From Rhyacophila brunnea (Eukaryota; Arthropoda; Insecta; Trichoptera; Rhyacophilidae): a DNA stretch of 64,000 nucleotides. Below, piece by piece: positions 29,701-44,700 of this stretch. The first letter of the stretch is position 1; each line of letters starts with the position of its first letter. The stretch is from contig JAGYXB010000447.1 of assembly GCA_022495005.1 (NCBI GenBank), positions 62,001-126,000 on the forward strand, written 5' to 3'. Position numbers and translations under genes: made by a program. The notes under the pieces were generated by a model. It searched no databases, was not told the DNA's origin, and saw nothing but the letters and a program-made list of their open reading frames with translations.

Positions 29701-32700
29701 CATCGCCTGTTCTGTGTGTGCTTCCACAAAGGTAGTTACGACCATGTTAACTACCTTGGCGCTCTCACTGTTGGATATCAGCAGACTTTGGGAGATCTGG
29801 TAAGACTTATTTGATTATCTTATTTTTTAATGATGAATTTTGATGAAATTCTTATTGTAGTAGTTGTAAGAATACTAATTATGGTGGTTTGATAAAATTT
29901 ACAATTCGATCACTGATTTTCAATACGTACATCCTATTTGGCATGCCAAATAAGTAATCCCGTGTTATTATTGTATCGAGGAGAATTCATATATGTTTAG
30001 CGCACTCTGTTAATTCAGATGAAATACTGTTTAATATCGAATTATTTGTCGAGGATTCGATCCATTTTAACGTTACCAATGCTAGAACATACTAATCAAG
30101 TATAGAGGCCAGTAAACTACAAGTAACATCGTTATATTATTATCATCGTTTGTATTAGCAAGTAGAGGTAAGTATCTAGTTAATTTATAATGTGACCTCT
30201 GCAAGATCCTTTTGAATAATTTATCATATTACACTTACAAAATCTTTCGTTTCCGCTGACGAATTTATGTAGAGAGAATGCAAGACTATTGCAATAATAC
30301 ATCTGATAATATATTAATTTATTTATTATAAGTATGGATAACTATGATAATATTATATTATAATGTGCCATTTATCATTTCTCGGGTTCATCTCAGCTAC
30401 CGGCCGATGTCAATCAAAATTGATGGCGAAAATACAATAATATTAAAAATATGAAGAAAGGTTATTTTTTTACTTTAGTAAGATCATGATTTATCGAAAA
30501 TAGATAGATATTATGTATTTAGGGCTATTTAAAAATGAAACATTAAATGGCAGTACGAACCACATGTAAGGTGCTATATATTCAGAACCACCTTTAAGAT
30601 AATAGTAATTAATAATACCAATGTATTTTAAAATATTTAACATTTTGGTATATTAATTTACGATGATGCTGAAAATTGAATTCTGGGAAAAGAATAATGA
30701 TATATTTAGAATAAATTTGAAGGATATGAACAGGAATCAAAAGTCATAAACTCAATTTCACTGTAGAATGACTCTTATTTTACTAGAGCTATTTAGCAAT
30801 TACATTAATAGGAAGAAAACCGACCTAATTTTACGAACAATGAGCAATAAGAATGTCAAACTCGAAGTAAAATGCAATGAAACTCACCAAATATATAAAA
30901 GTAGGGACCGTGTGGGATTTCAGCTCACATCGTTTACTATCCAGGAGAGGACTTCAAGATGCGGTAATGGTAGCAACTGCTAAGCGTATCATGGACAAAA
31001 CAGAAAAGCAATGCATAGGCGAATAAAAAGTTTATCGGAAAATTCGTACCATACTATGTATTATGAATTAACTGTTTAAGCAACATTTTATTATTTAAAA
31101 ATTTTAACATACATCCAAATTTTAGTTAGAAATTAATTTAATTATTACTTTATGAATGGTGATGGGTATTCATAATAAATAAAAAACATTAGTTTGATTT
31201 ATAAAATCCTATGTCAAAAAAAATATTATGTTATAAATATTCTTATTAATAATAATTTTTGTATCTGGCTTTTTTAACGGCGGCATATCTATAACCTACA
31301 TTGAAAGCAATAGAATACTCTGACAGGTTTGTCGTCAAAGAAATTCGTATAATTAGCATTGTTTTGTCGAACAAACAAAATAATGACTGCACGTTTCAGC
31401 CCATTGCGTTTGATGTTTTATCTATTTTTGTGACAATGGATTAAGTTAATGATTGCTCTAAGAGCCATTTACGTTTTCAGCTACGAGCTTTTTACTTTGT
31501 TTTTATACATTACTGGAAATGCACGCCTCGTATATTGAATGCATACAAGCTGCCGATACGATCTATTTTAAATTTTCCATTTTCCGCTTTAAGCAGTATA
31601 ATATACATGAAGGATACATTTTTAAATCACAAAGCTCTCTACAAGAAAGACATTTTTAAATCCATGCACATGTTTTCTATCAAGGTATCAATGTACCTTT
31701 TATTATCAAGTAGCACATTGAAATTTAAAAAAGAGAATTTACCTGAAAAATGGTAGAAATTTACTAGATACTTTTTATATTTAGCTAAAATGATTTGTTG
31801 CAGAAGTATTGCTGTTTTTATATTATAATATGTAGAAAAATATAGACATAGAATAGATAAGTTGGTATTTGAAATAGTTTCTTTCTATAGGTGAGACAAA
31901 TAATAATTAACCGCAATTCATTCACTGCTGGTTGAATGCTTAAAACAAACTCATTCCACTAATTTTGGTCTTGTGCATTGTATTGCACCGTATTTCTATC
32001 GAGCTCTATCCCACCATTTTGTTATTATATCCAGCATGCACTTTTTTAGTAGCGGAAGAATATGTCCTACCTACTCTTATGTAATCATAAGTACTTTTGC
32101 GAATAGTTTTTTTACCGCCCAACAGGTATAAATTGGCTGTACTTATGGCGTAAGCACATTTTTTTAAAATATACATACCTGCATACAATAATATATAAAC
32201 AAAGAAAAAAAAATCCGTCGGTATACGGAACAATATAAGAAAATTTAGGGAACGTATAGTGGGATATTACGAAGCTCCGTTTATCCTAATTTATTTTATG
32301 CAATATATTGTATATTTTTTTCTTTTTATAGCATTTTAAAAATGTATTGCATATCATGGACTTATTCTGAAAATATCTGTATTACACGAAAAAAAGTACA
32401 TTACAATTATTTTCAACGGATGTTATGATGAGCTGCAATTATTATTAGAATTTATAATGTAGGTATCTTGAATAAAAATATGTGCATCCGTACCATATTG
32501 ATATATGGATCAAAATGAAGTCTCGAGGAACAAAAACAGCACGTTCTACTTTTAAAATATGTTGGCAAGTCATTAAAAATTCTCTTTTATATGTAAATTT
32601 CTAAAAAAAGTATTATAAAATTTAAATATTCAGAATTTATACATGAGAGGGATATATTTTCAATGACTTGCCAACATTTCACGATAGTGGAAACTGCTGT

Positions 32701-35700
32701 TTTATGTTTCTAAGCCCCTCAAATGCCGAACCTTATAAAAAGAGATGAATCTGGATATCTTTGAAAGGACGATATTTCCTGATTACGAAAATAAAGTTTA
32801 CAATTACTATGATAGAAATAGGAGCAAACTCCAGCGTCCGGACAAGGAAGTGTGGCACTAAAATCTTTTCATTCTGACACGTTTATAGCGACATGGAAGG
32901 CGGCCGTGCACAAGCCGCGGCTGCATATACATGACGGGTGGAGATGGAAAAACTCAAATCATTGTATTAATTAATAATTATGTATCTGAAAACATTAAAA
33001 AGAAAGAAAGTCAAAGATATAACTCACAATAATTGTAAACAAATGTAAGAAAATGTGAATTTGTCGCAGGACCCCAACTTATTATTACAAATTATATTTT
33101 ATGGTCATATTTATTATTAAAATTTTGTTTATTAAGTTTTCTAAGCTTAACCTTAGAGATTTTTGACTAATTCATAGTTAAAAAACATCTATTTTTATTA
33201 TAATATAAACGTGTTATAACTTGAAATCCTTTTTATGTATATCAAATCGATCTTACCTAAGATCAAAAAATAAAATGACAATGGTCGCCATTTCCACTTT
33301 CGTAAGAATGCGCAAATAATAATAATATATTCATTTTATAATACGTAATATATACGTTATTTACTAAAACGTAAACTTCTTTGTAAGTAAAATTTATTTA
33401 TGTGTACGTTGGTAGATTTGCAAACGTGAAAATTACAATGGGTAAAAAAATTTCAAGGGACATATACAAGCGTATAATATAAACATAATATTTGAATGAA
33501 AGTAGACTTACCCATTAATTTATTTTATCAGCTGCTGTCGAATTGCAAAACCTTTTTATCAATATAGCTTAAAAACGCCGAATATCAATATAATTCTGAC
33601 ACTATTGGATAATATTTTATTTACACAAATATCAACTCGAAAAATATTGCACGATTTCTTTTGTTTTGAAAATATCATGTAGAATTAACATGAAATTTGA
33701 AAATAATAACATGATATCAGTGACAAATAGTCTGGAAGCTCGACTGTTGATTGGCTGGACCATGAGTAAGCTCTGATTGGTTATTGAACTGGCCTTGTGT
33801 TATTCCATTTTTGTATGTGACCGTACTGTCATCTATTAACGTGACTGAGTACTTCTGATATATTAAGTAATTACGTGGTCATGATCGCTGTATGGAAGAT
33901 TCATCCCCCTGCTTACTCGTCAACGACCCCTAGTAACCCCGCAGAGAGAAATGTCCCACCAGATCAATTCAGCACCAGGAAGAATGAAATTGTATCTATG
34001 AAATAAATTTAATCGTCTAATATAATACCAACCCCTAAAGGGAAATCTTGGATTTATTATTAAGTTTATAAGATACCGATTCTACTGAAATTAATATCCT
34101 TAATTTTATTTACCCGTTAAATAGCCATAAAATCAATATTCAGCAAAGCTAAGTGAGGTGGTAGGTACAACCTTTTAAGGGTCTATTTATGTTGAAGATT
34201 TCAATAAACTCCCTAATAAAGTGAATCCCGTGTAACCCGCTAAGGTTTTATTTTTTATTTTGCTTCTTCACCGTAACAACATATAAAAATGTTGGTATAT
34301 CTTACTAGTAAACGTTACACCCAATGTTGTAGACATCATTCAATAATATTACGCATAAGGTTTAAACCTTTGTGATTAGATTGATATTAATATTGTTACC
34401 ATTATTGTGCAATTGAAGTGCATAGTGAGTAATGTGATGTTAAAACCTTATAACATTAACACTACCACAAAATCAGCTCTATAAAACAGTCCTGAGAAAA
34501 ATAAAAAGATACCTACGTAAGTATATAATATAGGAAAAGGACAACAGATAAAATTTCTAAATACTAATAAAAAGTAGAGGAGGTAGAAAATTATAATGGA
34601 AACATCTTTAAACCTCTACCAGATGGAGGTTATATATTTCATTATTTAATAACTTAAAAAATATGTATCAATGTAAATAACAAGAATAGATTATACATTA
34701 AATGAAGTGCATATTACTTCTAAGTATAGGTTAAAGAGATTATAATATTACTTTTAACGATATGAAATAAAATGTGAATAATTGCATGTTGGAGTGTGGA
34801 AAAATAAACCGTAGACAATGTAGCCAAAGACAAGCTGTCGTTGTGCCTTTTACGGAAGATACATAATTAATGTCAATACATCGAGTGGTTTTCCGATGAC
34901 AATCCAATATTACTATTTTAGATTAAGTTTAATAAATGGCCCCACCTCATAGTATTCACAATAAAAAAACTACTTGTGTTTTTTGGAACAAAGATTTTTA
35001 CTAGTAAATAGTATTTTATGTAGGTATATTCGTGTCAATATAATTTAGTTTGATAACTTCTTAGAAGGTGACAAAACGATTCTTGAAAAATTTATAGTCT
35101 TATACTATCCTATTTCTTATTAAAAAAACATATTTTTATATAGAAAACATCAATGAAAAATATAACTTTATATACTTTTTATTTATGTCAATTTGGATTT
35201 TGATCAAAGTTCAATTTGATAAATAATAACAAAAATGTCACGTTTTAAAGAACTTATCAAACTACATTTTAATGTTTGGAATATTTATAAAATGTTACTA
35301 TAAATAAAAATATGACTTCCAAAAAAACGCACATTATATACCTATATATAAAAATTCATTTTGCTTATTCATTTTAACGTTAGTTTTAATTTAAAGAGCG
35401 GATATGTTTGACTGACAGCCGGAAATTGCAACACAAACAACTTAAGTACTAATTTGTAATTACATGTTGCCTCTAGCTAGCAGTTTCAAAGCTTTGTTCT
35501 AGCATGTTATTTTTGGACAAAGGTATCGCTACAAAATCATCCTGACAGAAAATTTTTCAAAACGCTGATGCAGTTTTGTTTTCGGTAAGCAATGCAGCTT
35601 AATACCCCATTTAAACGTGCATGGATTTACTGTTGACAGTAAGAAAATGTATGGGTAAACATGTATTATACTGCAGTTGGCATGATTGCATGCATGAATC

Positions 35701-38700
35701 AAAAAAGTTTGGAAGCTTCTGAATTTTCATGCGACAGTAGGGATTTTTATGATCTGCGCCTGTACAGTAGAACGATAGTGGCGAACCTGCCGGCAAAAAA
35801 ATGAACCACTACTGAAATTTCAGGTTGAACGATTTTCACTACCTGTTAAATAGTACGAAATAGTACTTGAATGATATTGGAGAGTCAGTCAGCACTTTTA
35901 AGTGAAAACAGTTATTGTCATGATAGTTCAAAATACACACTATTGCCGCCAGTAAATCTTTGCACGTGAACAGGCGCTATAATACTAGTATGATATTCGT
36001 CTTTGATATTCAGATGGACGAAAAGATCAATCGCTTTAATCGGAATAGTGATTGTGGTTATTCTTATTTCTTATGTTTTTGGACAATATCAATTTAACAT
36101 ATTATATATTTGTATCTTCAATAAGGGAGGAAACTAGGGGAGGCTTTTATCTAGCATTGGATCGATTCCGGGTAATGATGATGATGATATTACATAGAGA
36201 ATCTTTCATCCTAGCTCTTTTCAGTAAACCAAACTAAGATCTCTCATTGAACTTAAAAGGAGAAAATTTCTACTTTGAAATCCGCGCTGTCACTTCTTGG
36301 CAGCACTTTCCGTAAAATGAAAAATACTTCCGATTGGAAAGACTCAGTAAGCTAGCATTTTTATAGATGATTTCTATTATTTACAAAAAAAATAAAAAAT
36401 AACGTTACGTGAATTTTGGTCAACATTAAAGATACCTATCCGAATAAAAATATTATTTGTTAATCAAATATTTTGTTTTAAATTACATGGTCAATTTCAC
36501 CACTAAGAACTATTTTAATTCTTTATTCTAAGTTGTGATGTGAAACAGTAGTGTAATCAGTCGGAATATAAGTGAAATAATCACAAACATCCAGACTAAA
36601 AAAAACATAAATATGTTGTGACCTCACCGGGATTGAACCGGGGCTTTCGGGTTAAAGTCCAACGCGTTATGCTTTGAACTACGAGGGCAGCCAGATTTAG
36701 GAATGCTTTGCCAAAATAACTAAACCGAGGACGCTATTGTAGTGCCATGCTATTGATGATAATGATTTAATTTCATTACGTTATTAAAATGCATAGTATA
36801 TACCTAATACATTATTTTTTATTTTATGTTTAATTAATAAATAAGTTGTCATTGTCCAGATTTATAATATAGTCTTCCTGTAGAGGTAGAGTAGAGATTT
36901 AAAGCTCTAAAAATATATTTTAGTGAAAAAAATACAATGGTTGAGTTTTGTAAACAAACGCTGAATTAAGGTAAATTACCGGCAATGAAAAGTATCTTGT
37001 AAAAAAATGTAGATAAGTTCCTACTGAGATAATTTTAATCCAAAGAAATATTTTTTTTAGTTACGTTGGACTATATAACTCATCATTCGGTATCAGAACC
37101 TGATGGAGAAAAAAATGGGTGCTATGACGTTATATTATTACGATAACTCTATATAATGAAAACCAAATTTCCAAACAGACTGCAATCTGAAGAAGACCTA
37201 CAGTGCAACTTATCAAATATAACACCAAGATTTGATGAACTTGTTGAACTTCTTCTAATGAATCCAAAACCAAAATTCATATTCAAAGAAAATAAGAAAT
37301 GATATTGAAATTTCATCTTTGTAAGTCACAAAACCAAAACTATTGCCTAATTTTGGGTCACGTCCCCGAAAGGTAATGAATCGCTGACCTAATGAATGTG
37401 AGTGGACTCATTGGCAAATCAAAAAGTGAGAGGGTGATGTGCATGAAGTCCATGGTCACCATTTTAATGCGAATTGTTTTCTATTGACTGAACTATTAAC
37501 TGAATGCCCCTTCCTATATAAATTATTATATTTATTTGCAAGAGAGTGGTACAAATGATTGACTAACAATACTGATAACATATATTCATCAGACTGTATC
37601 CACATTCTAGGGTTAGTTAACAATTAATATACCTACTAAATATAAATTTAATGAAGACAAAAACGTTCATATGAAAAGTATAATATTTATTATTGGTACC
37701 TAATATGCTACATGAAGCACGCTGTTATTAATAGCTATTAGTATGTAATGCCAATAGATCAGCTATTCCAACTACATGACGCCGTAACACCTTTTGTTAT
37801 ATTTCTACTTTATAGAATACGATCATTGATATCAATAAAGAATAAAGAAAGAAAGTTTAATACATATATATTCATCAAATTCTTTCTGTATCTAAAATTT
37901 ATCCTACCCATCTACTTCATTAATAAATCGCCTAAAGAAGAATAATTATGTATTATAAAAATGCTCTGAATGCTCATTTTAAGTCAATTTATTAAGAGCT
38001 TTTATTCAAAAGTCCATAACAAACTTTAAGAGCTTAAGGAAAGGACACAAAAGAGAAGAAATGAAGAATTCCTGCCCAACGAATTTAATTCTACAAAGGA
38101 ATTATTAATCATTTCAAACAAAAGGAAATAATATATTGGTTATACGTATGTGTAGGTAAATAGAGAGTTGCCTACGGTGTAAGTAGGTACATGCAGTAAA
38201 TATACTTTCATGAAAATTTACCGCTGAGATACATTAAAAAGCAATGTTTAGGTACTCTGTAAAATACAGGATTGGACATATTATTTGTATATCTTGTTTT
38301 CCATAAAACTCCCATCGAAATAATGTTTCCCGGGTGTTGAATTAATATACTGGTGAGAGCTAGTGTGCATATAAGTGCCTACTTCATCATTATGTATATT
38401 ATAATATATTAATCGGAATTAAAGATATAAGATATTTAAAGCAGCTGATCGTGGAAATGCTGGTGGATGACATAAAAATCTCCAGGAAAAGCTTACCTAC
38501 ACAAGTATCAACTATATGCTCAGTTGTTTGGTTTTCTCCGCACTCACAAAAAGAAGAGGCTTTGACCTTTTTATAAAAACTTTTCACATATCCGGTATGC
38601 CCAGTGCAATGTGAGGTACCTATATTATCAGTTGTAAGTTTCTCTTCTGATATGACTGTCATTAACGTCGTTATAGTTAACGGGTCATTATTCATTTAAA

Positions 38701-41700
38701 ATAGTAGTTCATCTTTTGTCATTTTGAAATACTTCTGAAAAACCTTAAAATATGCACATTAGATAAAAGTCCTAGAACCAAGCAAGCCTTGAAGTCCATT
38801 TTTCACATTTCATACAAGCAAATTATTTCTAATGATTACGTTTTTATCCGAGTACTTCAAATTCAGTCAAACGAATAATCAATTGGTAAATACCATCACT
38901 AAATTAATGAAAACCGACGTATATGCAGAATACATACTTACAAGTTTGAAGAATGTGACATTCTTTGTTATGAAAAATGCATGTATTTGAGAAATCTCAA
39001 AAATACCGTTAGAAAAAAAAATCATAAAAAAGTTGGACCCTGTGTAAATGGAACTCACATCTTTCACATTCTGGGTGAGTGCTTTAGCTTTTAAGTCAAA
39101 TATCTGTCTACAAATTATTCAAGTCATAATTTAATACTCTTCAATCTGATGTGCATTCAGTATTGAATTATAAAAATATAAAAATACTTTAAGCGGATTT
39201 GGGCGTTGATCAGTGTGAAGTGGTAGATTCGAGTCTTGGAAAAAATGATATACTCTCGTAGAGTCTATACTTTAAATTGTATTTGTTATGTTCATTTATA
39301 ATCTGGGATTCCTGAGAAACCTATATTTATTTAAAAATGTTCCAAATGAGATGTATGTTCATTGAAGAATATAGGTACATTATGAAATCTTGTTAATATC
39401 TAATAACATGTATATACTATTATGTACAATATAATAAGTATATAGTATTATTGTCTGCAAAAAATAAGAATTTGTTTTGATCTTTTTAGATATATCTTAC
39501 TATCTATTCGAAATTTTAAAAACCCGTTAATGTTTTCTAACAAAGGCGTCTACGGTTTTTATCTCACGTTTTATATTGTGTGTAAGCTACAAAAGTTCTG
39601 ATGTTTCCAGACATTATTTTTTTGCATCTTTCACATGTCATGTCACCATTGACCACCACATTTATCTTCCAATTGTTAACAAAACAAAATAGTAATACAA
39701 TTACTTTTAGACGGGCAAACTTAGCAAAGTTGTGTGCGCGTTATCGGTTTTATGCCATATACAGATGATGGCTGAGTTTTCAACTATTTTGAAGTTTCTT
39801 GGTAGTGCAGGCAGATGAATAGGTATAACTTGAGATTACATGCAATAAATTGTGTATGATTCAACATAAATATGTAAGTAATATTAGTTAAGTAGACTTA
39901 ATTATTGGTAAGTATTTTGTAAAAATTGAACTTACCCACTTAAGTAACCAGTTGATAATAATATTATATTGTTTAGTTTATTTTATAGTAATAATGAGTA
40001 TAGTAGTTCTATATTAATTTTCGATCAAGTGTATCATTGGGAAAAAATAATATATACCTACTTCACTCTATTTTTGCCACGTGAGAAATGCAATATGTTG
40101 GTATGTTGATTTTGTACCATTTATGCATAATATAGCAGGGCGAATTACGACGTTAGAATCCGCGAGGCCGTCCATAAAAAAAGAGTAGAAATAGTAAGAA
40201 GATCTTCGAATATATGCGTTTACTGAGAAATTTCACTTATTAATGGAAACATATTTTATTTATTAAATTACGGTTTCGTTCGTCTAGAGAAATAAATTCA
40301 ACTTATCATTCGTTGAAAATGTATCCCTTATTTAAATGGACGAAGCATGTGCTTATCATTATTCAATTAAGTATATGAATTAATTAATATATAGTATAAT
40401 ATTATCTGATTTTGTTTTAAACGATGTTTAGTTATTGTTTTATTACAGTTATTAATATTAATGTTCATATAGATATATGATTTTTTATACCCATAAAATA
40501 AAAATGTCAAAAAATACTTAACAGGTGTAGAAAAGTGATGAGTACATCAATTATAAAATATGTATTATATAAAAAAATGTAAGTAGGTACCTAGTATTAA
40601 TTTAAATTTTTATTTGTATGGTCGTTTCCCAATAAAGCGCGCCTATTTAATTAAAAAAAATTGATGAAGGAAAAACCAATTTATTCGAAGATTAATGATA
40701 CTATAATATAAGTATATAATATGGCAGTGGTGCATGACCAGCCCCCACATGCGGCTTTTGATGTTATTCATTGCGTAGGTATTTATAATACTTTAAAAAT
40801 AATTTAAAAAATCCTAGCATACATTAATAATTACCCAGTTCGTTTTTATAGTGAAGCATTGTAAAATGCTTTTTTCAGTTGATTATTTACTTGCATTATA
40901 ATTATTAGTGTGCTCCAAGAAATATCATTGATATAATTATATAATGTTCATGTCAAATTCTTGTCAAGACATTTACTAGTTCTTCAAGCATCCCTCGATG
41001 AGGCAGACCCATCTTTGTATTTCAAGATCAATTAAGATCAAAATATGGGGTTAAGTGATGTGCAGAATTATTGCAAGTATCTTCGTGAAGAGCAGTTTTC
41101 AGACCTGCAAAAGAAGGCTTAATTTAATTGTCAGGATATAGTAAGAGTATCCGTAAACATTGATACCGATCTTAAGATGGTTGCTGTCGGTATCATCATC
41201 AAGCGATCTCACTAGTGCTACCACTGAGTACCTTTATGTAAATGTAAATAGGAGTGATCCGAGTATATGATTTTTACGTATTTAATTTAACTTTTTAATG
41301 CTTGGTTTTACGTTTTATTTGTAGTTATTACCAAATATATTCATATACATACGGTATCGGTTTTATTCGGATAGATATAATAAAAAAAATGAGTAATTGA
41401 GAATATACATAATTTGAAAACAATGAAAAAAATATTTAACCAATAGAAATAATCTATTTGAAAAAAAAATACGACACCTAGCAGGAATCGAAACTGCGCC
41501 CCCCGGGATTCGCTCCCATGTGCTCTGACCTATTATTATAGCTCTCTATATGGTCTGAGCTATTATACGAGTCCTATCCAATTGTGGCGAAGTTAATTTA
41601 GTATTTTCAAATTATGTATTTATTCAATACAAGAAAATAATTTTTAAATCTTGTAAATTATTCGTTGAGAAAAAAAATGTTTATTAATTGGGAACATTCA

Positions 41701-44700
41701 TCAGGATGAAACATGTCATATTATATTGTGGAAATTGAACGAATAAAATGTACAATTTTTAACATTTTGGTGTTTTGATAGTAAGTGTATATTATTTCTA
41801 ATAATATGTCATTCCACAGTGATTATTCAAATTAATAATACCTAAACTCAAAAAATAATATTGTATTATCTGTGAAACTTATAGATACTCTCTGTGGCCC
41901 ACGAACAATATAAAATGTAATAAATGTGAGCTAATAGAAAGATTAATATCACTGATATACGGGCTCTAATTATATAAAATTGTCAGCAAAAAATAAACGA
42001 ACGGCGATTGATTTTTTTAACCTTCAAAATATCTTAAAGTGCTTCCCTATTTTTTCGCAAAATCAATTTTATACGGTACAAGGATACACCGGGATATTAT
42101 GTCCTTCGTTTAGATATTTTTTGCCTCTATAAATTTTACATAATGGCGGTCTTGTCAAAAACATGTTTAAATTAATGATTTTGTCATATGCAGAACGGCC
42201 TTGAGTAATGTATTTAAGAAATTATAATAATTCATTATTTTAGTTCAATAGGGCTTGGACGTTAGTTTAATTTCTCTATTGTCAGATTGACAGTAGAGAT
42301 TACAAATTTCTGGTTTACTTCTTGGCCACTGTTATGGCGGCGTCGTTAACTTCTAACGTGTTGCCGATGGTACAAAACTGTACGCAGAAATGATTATGTT
42401 CACCACATTCGTAGTTTGTAGAATCATCGGAGTCTCCCAACTTTTTCATCATTATCCACAGTTCTGGATATTCTTGTCCTAATAAAGTTTAACGTTCTGA
42501 AAACTGGAAAGTCTTACATACATAAATCTAGGTGAAAACTTCTCGTCTGAAAGTATTGAGAAGGCTGCGTGGTTTAATGTTCTGAGCTACCTCATTATAT
42601 TTTTCATTGCATATCGTCAAACATTTCCATATACCAAGTGGTTATTCATTTGATATTTTGTATATTTTTGATGTGCAAAATCATCTTTATAACTTCAATA
42701 AAATTGTTATATTTATAGAGCTGACCAATATAATCTCTATATTCTAGTGTTTTTTTTTTTTAAATTTGGAATTATTAATAACCATGTCCTTGTTTTTCGT
42801 ACAAGATGGTTGTTAGTAATTTTGAACAATCACAAACACTCAGGCTTTGAGAAAAACACATACATATTGTGTCCTGACCGGGAATCGAACCCAGAACTCT
42901 CGGGTGGAAGCCAAGCGCCTTACGCACTGCACCACGAGAGCCGCCAATATATTCTAATGGTTAGTAAACATCTCAAAAAGTGTATAAAGAATTTTCCATG
43001 ACTATCCAAAAATATTAGTTATAGATAAATAAATGTATAAAACAATAATAAGTATACATATTCGTTGAATAAAAGAAATAGTTAATTATAATTTTTAACC
43101 TGCGCTCCTATTGAAGGCTTTTAAATCCTGTCAGCCCATTCCATAAAACATACCTGTCCAACGTTGCCAAATGTCATTAATAAAGTATGCCAGACAAAAT
43201 AATATTATAAGCTACATGACTAGAAACTCAAATTTCAAAAAATATTTCATAACTATTATTAACTACATTGATTTTGCAAGAATAAAGATCAAAATAAAAT
43301 TTCATATTTTACAACTAATAAAATACTTAAGCCATAAAATTTAAAATTAATCCAGTTAAGCAATAATTAAGTCATCATTTTGTATGTAGGTAACATAAAC
43401 TTTATTTATTAGAATGGGATACAAAAATATGGCATGTTGTTGATTTTTAAGAAAATGTGTTAAGTATAACATTCTAGCTTTAAGAAGTTTTAAGCTGTTT
43501 ACGGTATCAAAAATTATCAGATTTAACGCCATACGCCAGATAAAAATTTTAAAAGCTAGATGTATGTTAAAAATGACAAGTTTAACGCTAAGTTTGCAAT
43601 GCTATATGAGTGTAACCTCCCTCTACAGTCTACGGAATATCACTGGATGAGCTTGTTTTTCACCGCAAATTTCGATGGAATACAACTAGATAATGTCACA
43701 TAGCTACCTTTATTTCTCTCAGATTTTAATTAATTTCAATTAATAATATTTTTCTAAAAATATTTTTGAAGATAGGTTATCTGAAGTATGCGATTTATAT
43801 TGTGTTGTAAATTTGTAATTTCATGGACCACAAACTCATGTGAATACTGAATATAGGATATAATATCATTGTGACTTAGGCCATGTATCAACGCATCGGA
43901 TTATGGATGTCTGGGCTTCTAAAATTAATTATTGAATACTAATATAATAATATTTCTGTTAAAATAGAATAATTGTTATGCTTCATATGGGGTAAATACA
44001 AAATTTTCTTCAAATTAAAAGGAAAATTGGTAGATAAAATATAGTATTCTATAGTTTTGTTTATAATTTAGTGATTGATCGATTTCAAAGCTCTGTTTCT
44101 GTTCTCCTCTGTAATAGTACCTAATCTTGCTAGATTTATAATTATTTGCACAGATCAGAGTATTGAATTGCCAAAATCTAATATTTTTAAAAATCAGCAT
44201 AATCAAGGCTTAATAATAAATAGGTTATTGATAAAATTGCCTGTGTCAAAGTTTAATAAACATAATGTGTAAGTTCAGGTAAATTATCATAGCACTCAGA
44301 AGCATATTCATGATTATTGCTGCTTAAAATGTCTGCACACAAATCCTATTAAAAAGATACGCATACAATTTTATATGCCATCATTGTATACAGAGAGCGT
44401 GAAAAGTCAGTAATAAAGGATTTATTATTTTTGGTCTAAATGCCTGCCATTTAATTTACAACACTAAAAATATGAAATAAAACTTTCCGCAAGACCTTTT
44501 CATGGTCACATAAATATAAAATATTATTTTTAGAGTCAATAAAAAGTTTTAACGATCTAGCCATGTTGTTAAAATACTAATTTGGCTTTCAATGACAGTA
44601 TTTGTTATTTTTATTGAAGATAAGACGTAGATGTGGCTTTCGTGTTTTTGATTATATGACCTAGTTATTTGGTTTATATAAGGTTATGAGGTTATTTTGT

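Noticed and set aside
32880..32945. GC-rich patch as a possible exon or CpG promoter
   Set aside because: No open frame with splice borders on either strand and no other promoter sign. Probably part of an undefined repeat.
36619..36690. Functional tRNA gene on the minus strand
   Set aside because: Box B is good, but arms and anticodon loop do not fold normally, and SINE family tail sequence follows it.
42870..42945. Functional tRNA gene on the minus strand
   Set aside because: The sequence continues into a repeated SINE body with target duplications. A second copy has the same structure at 50922-51109.
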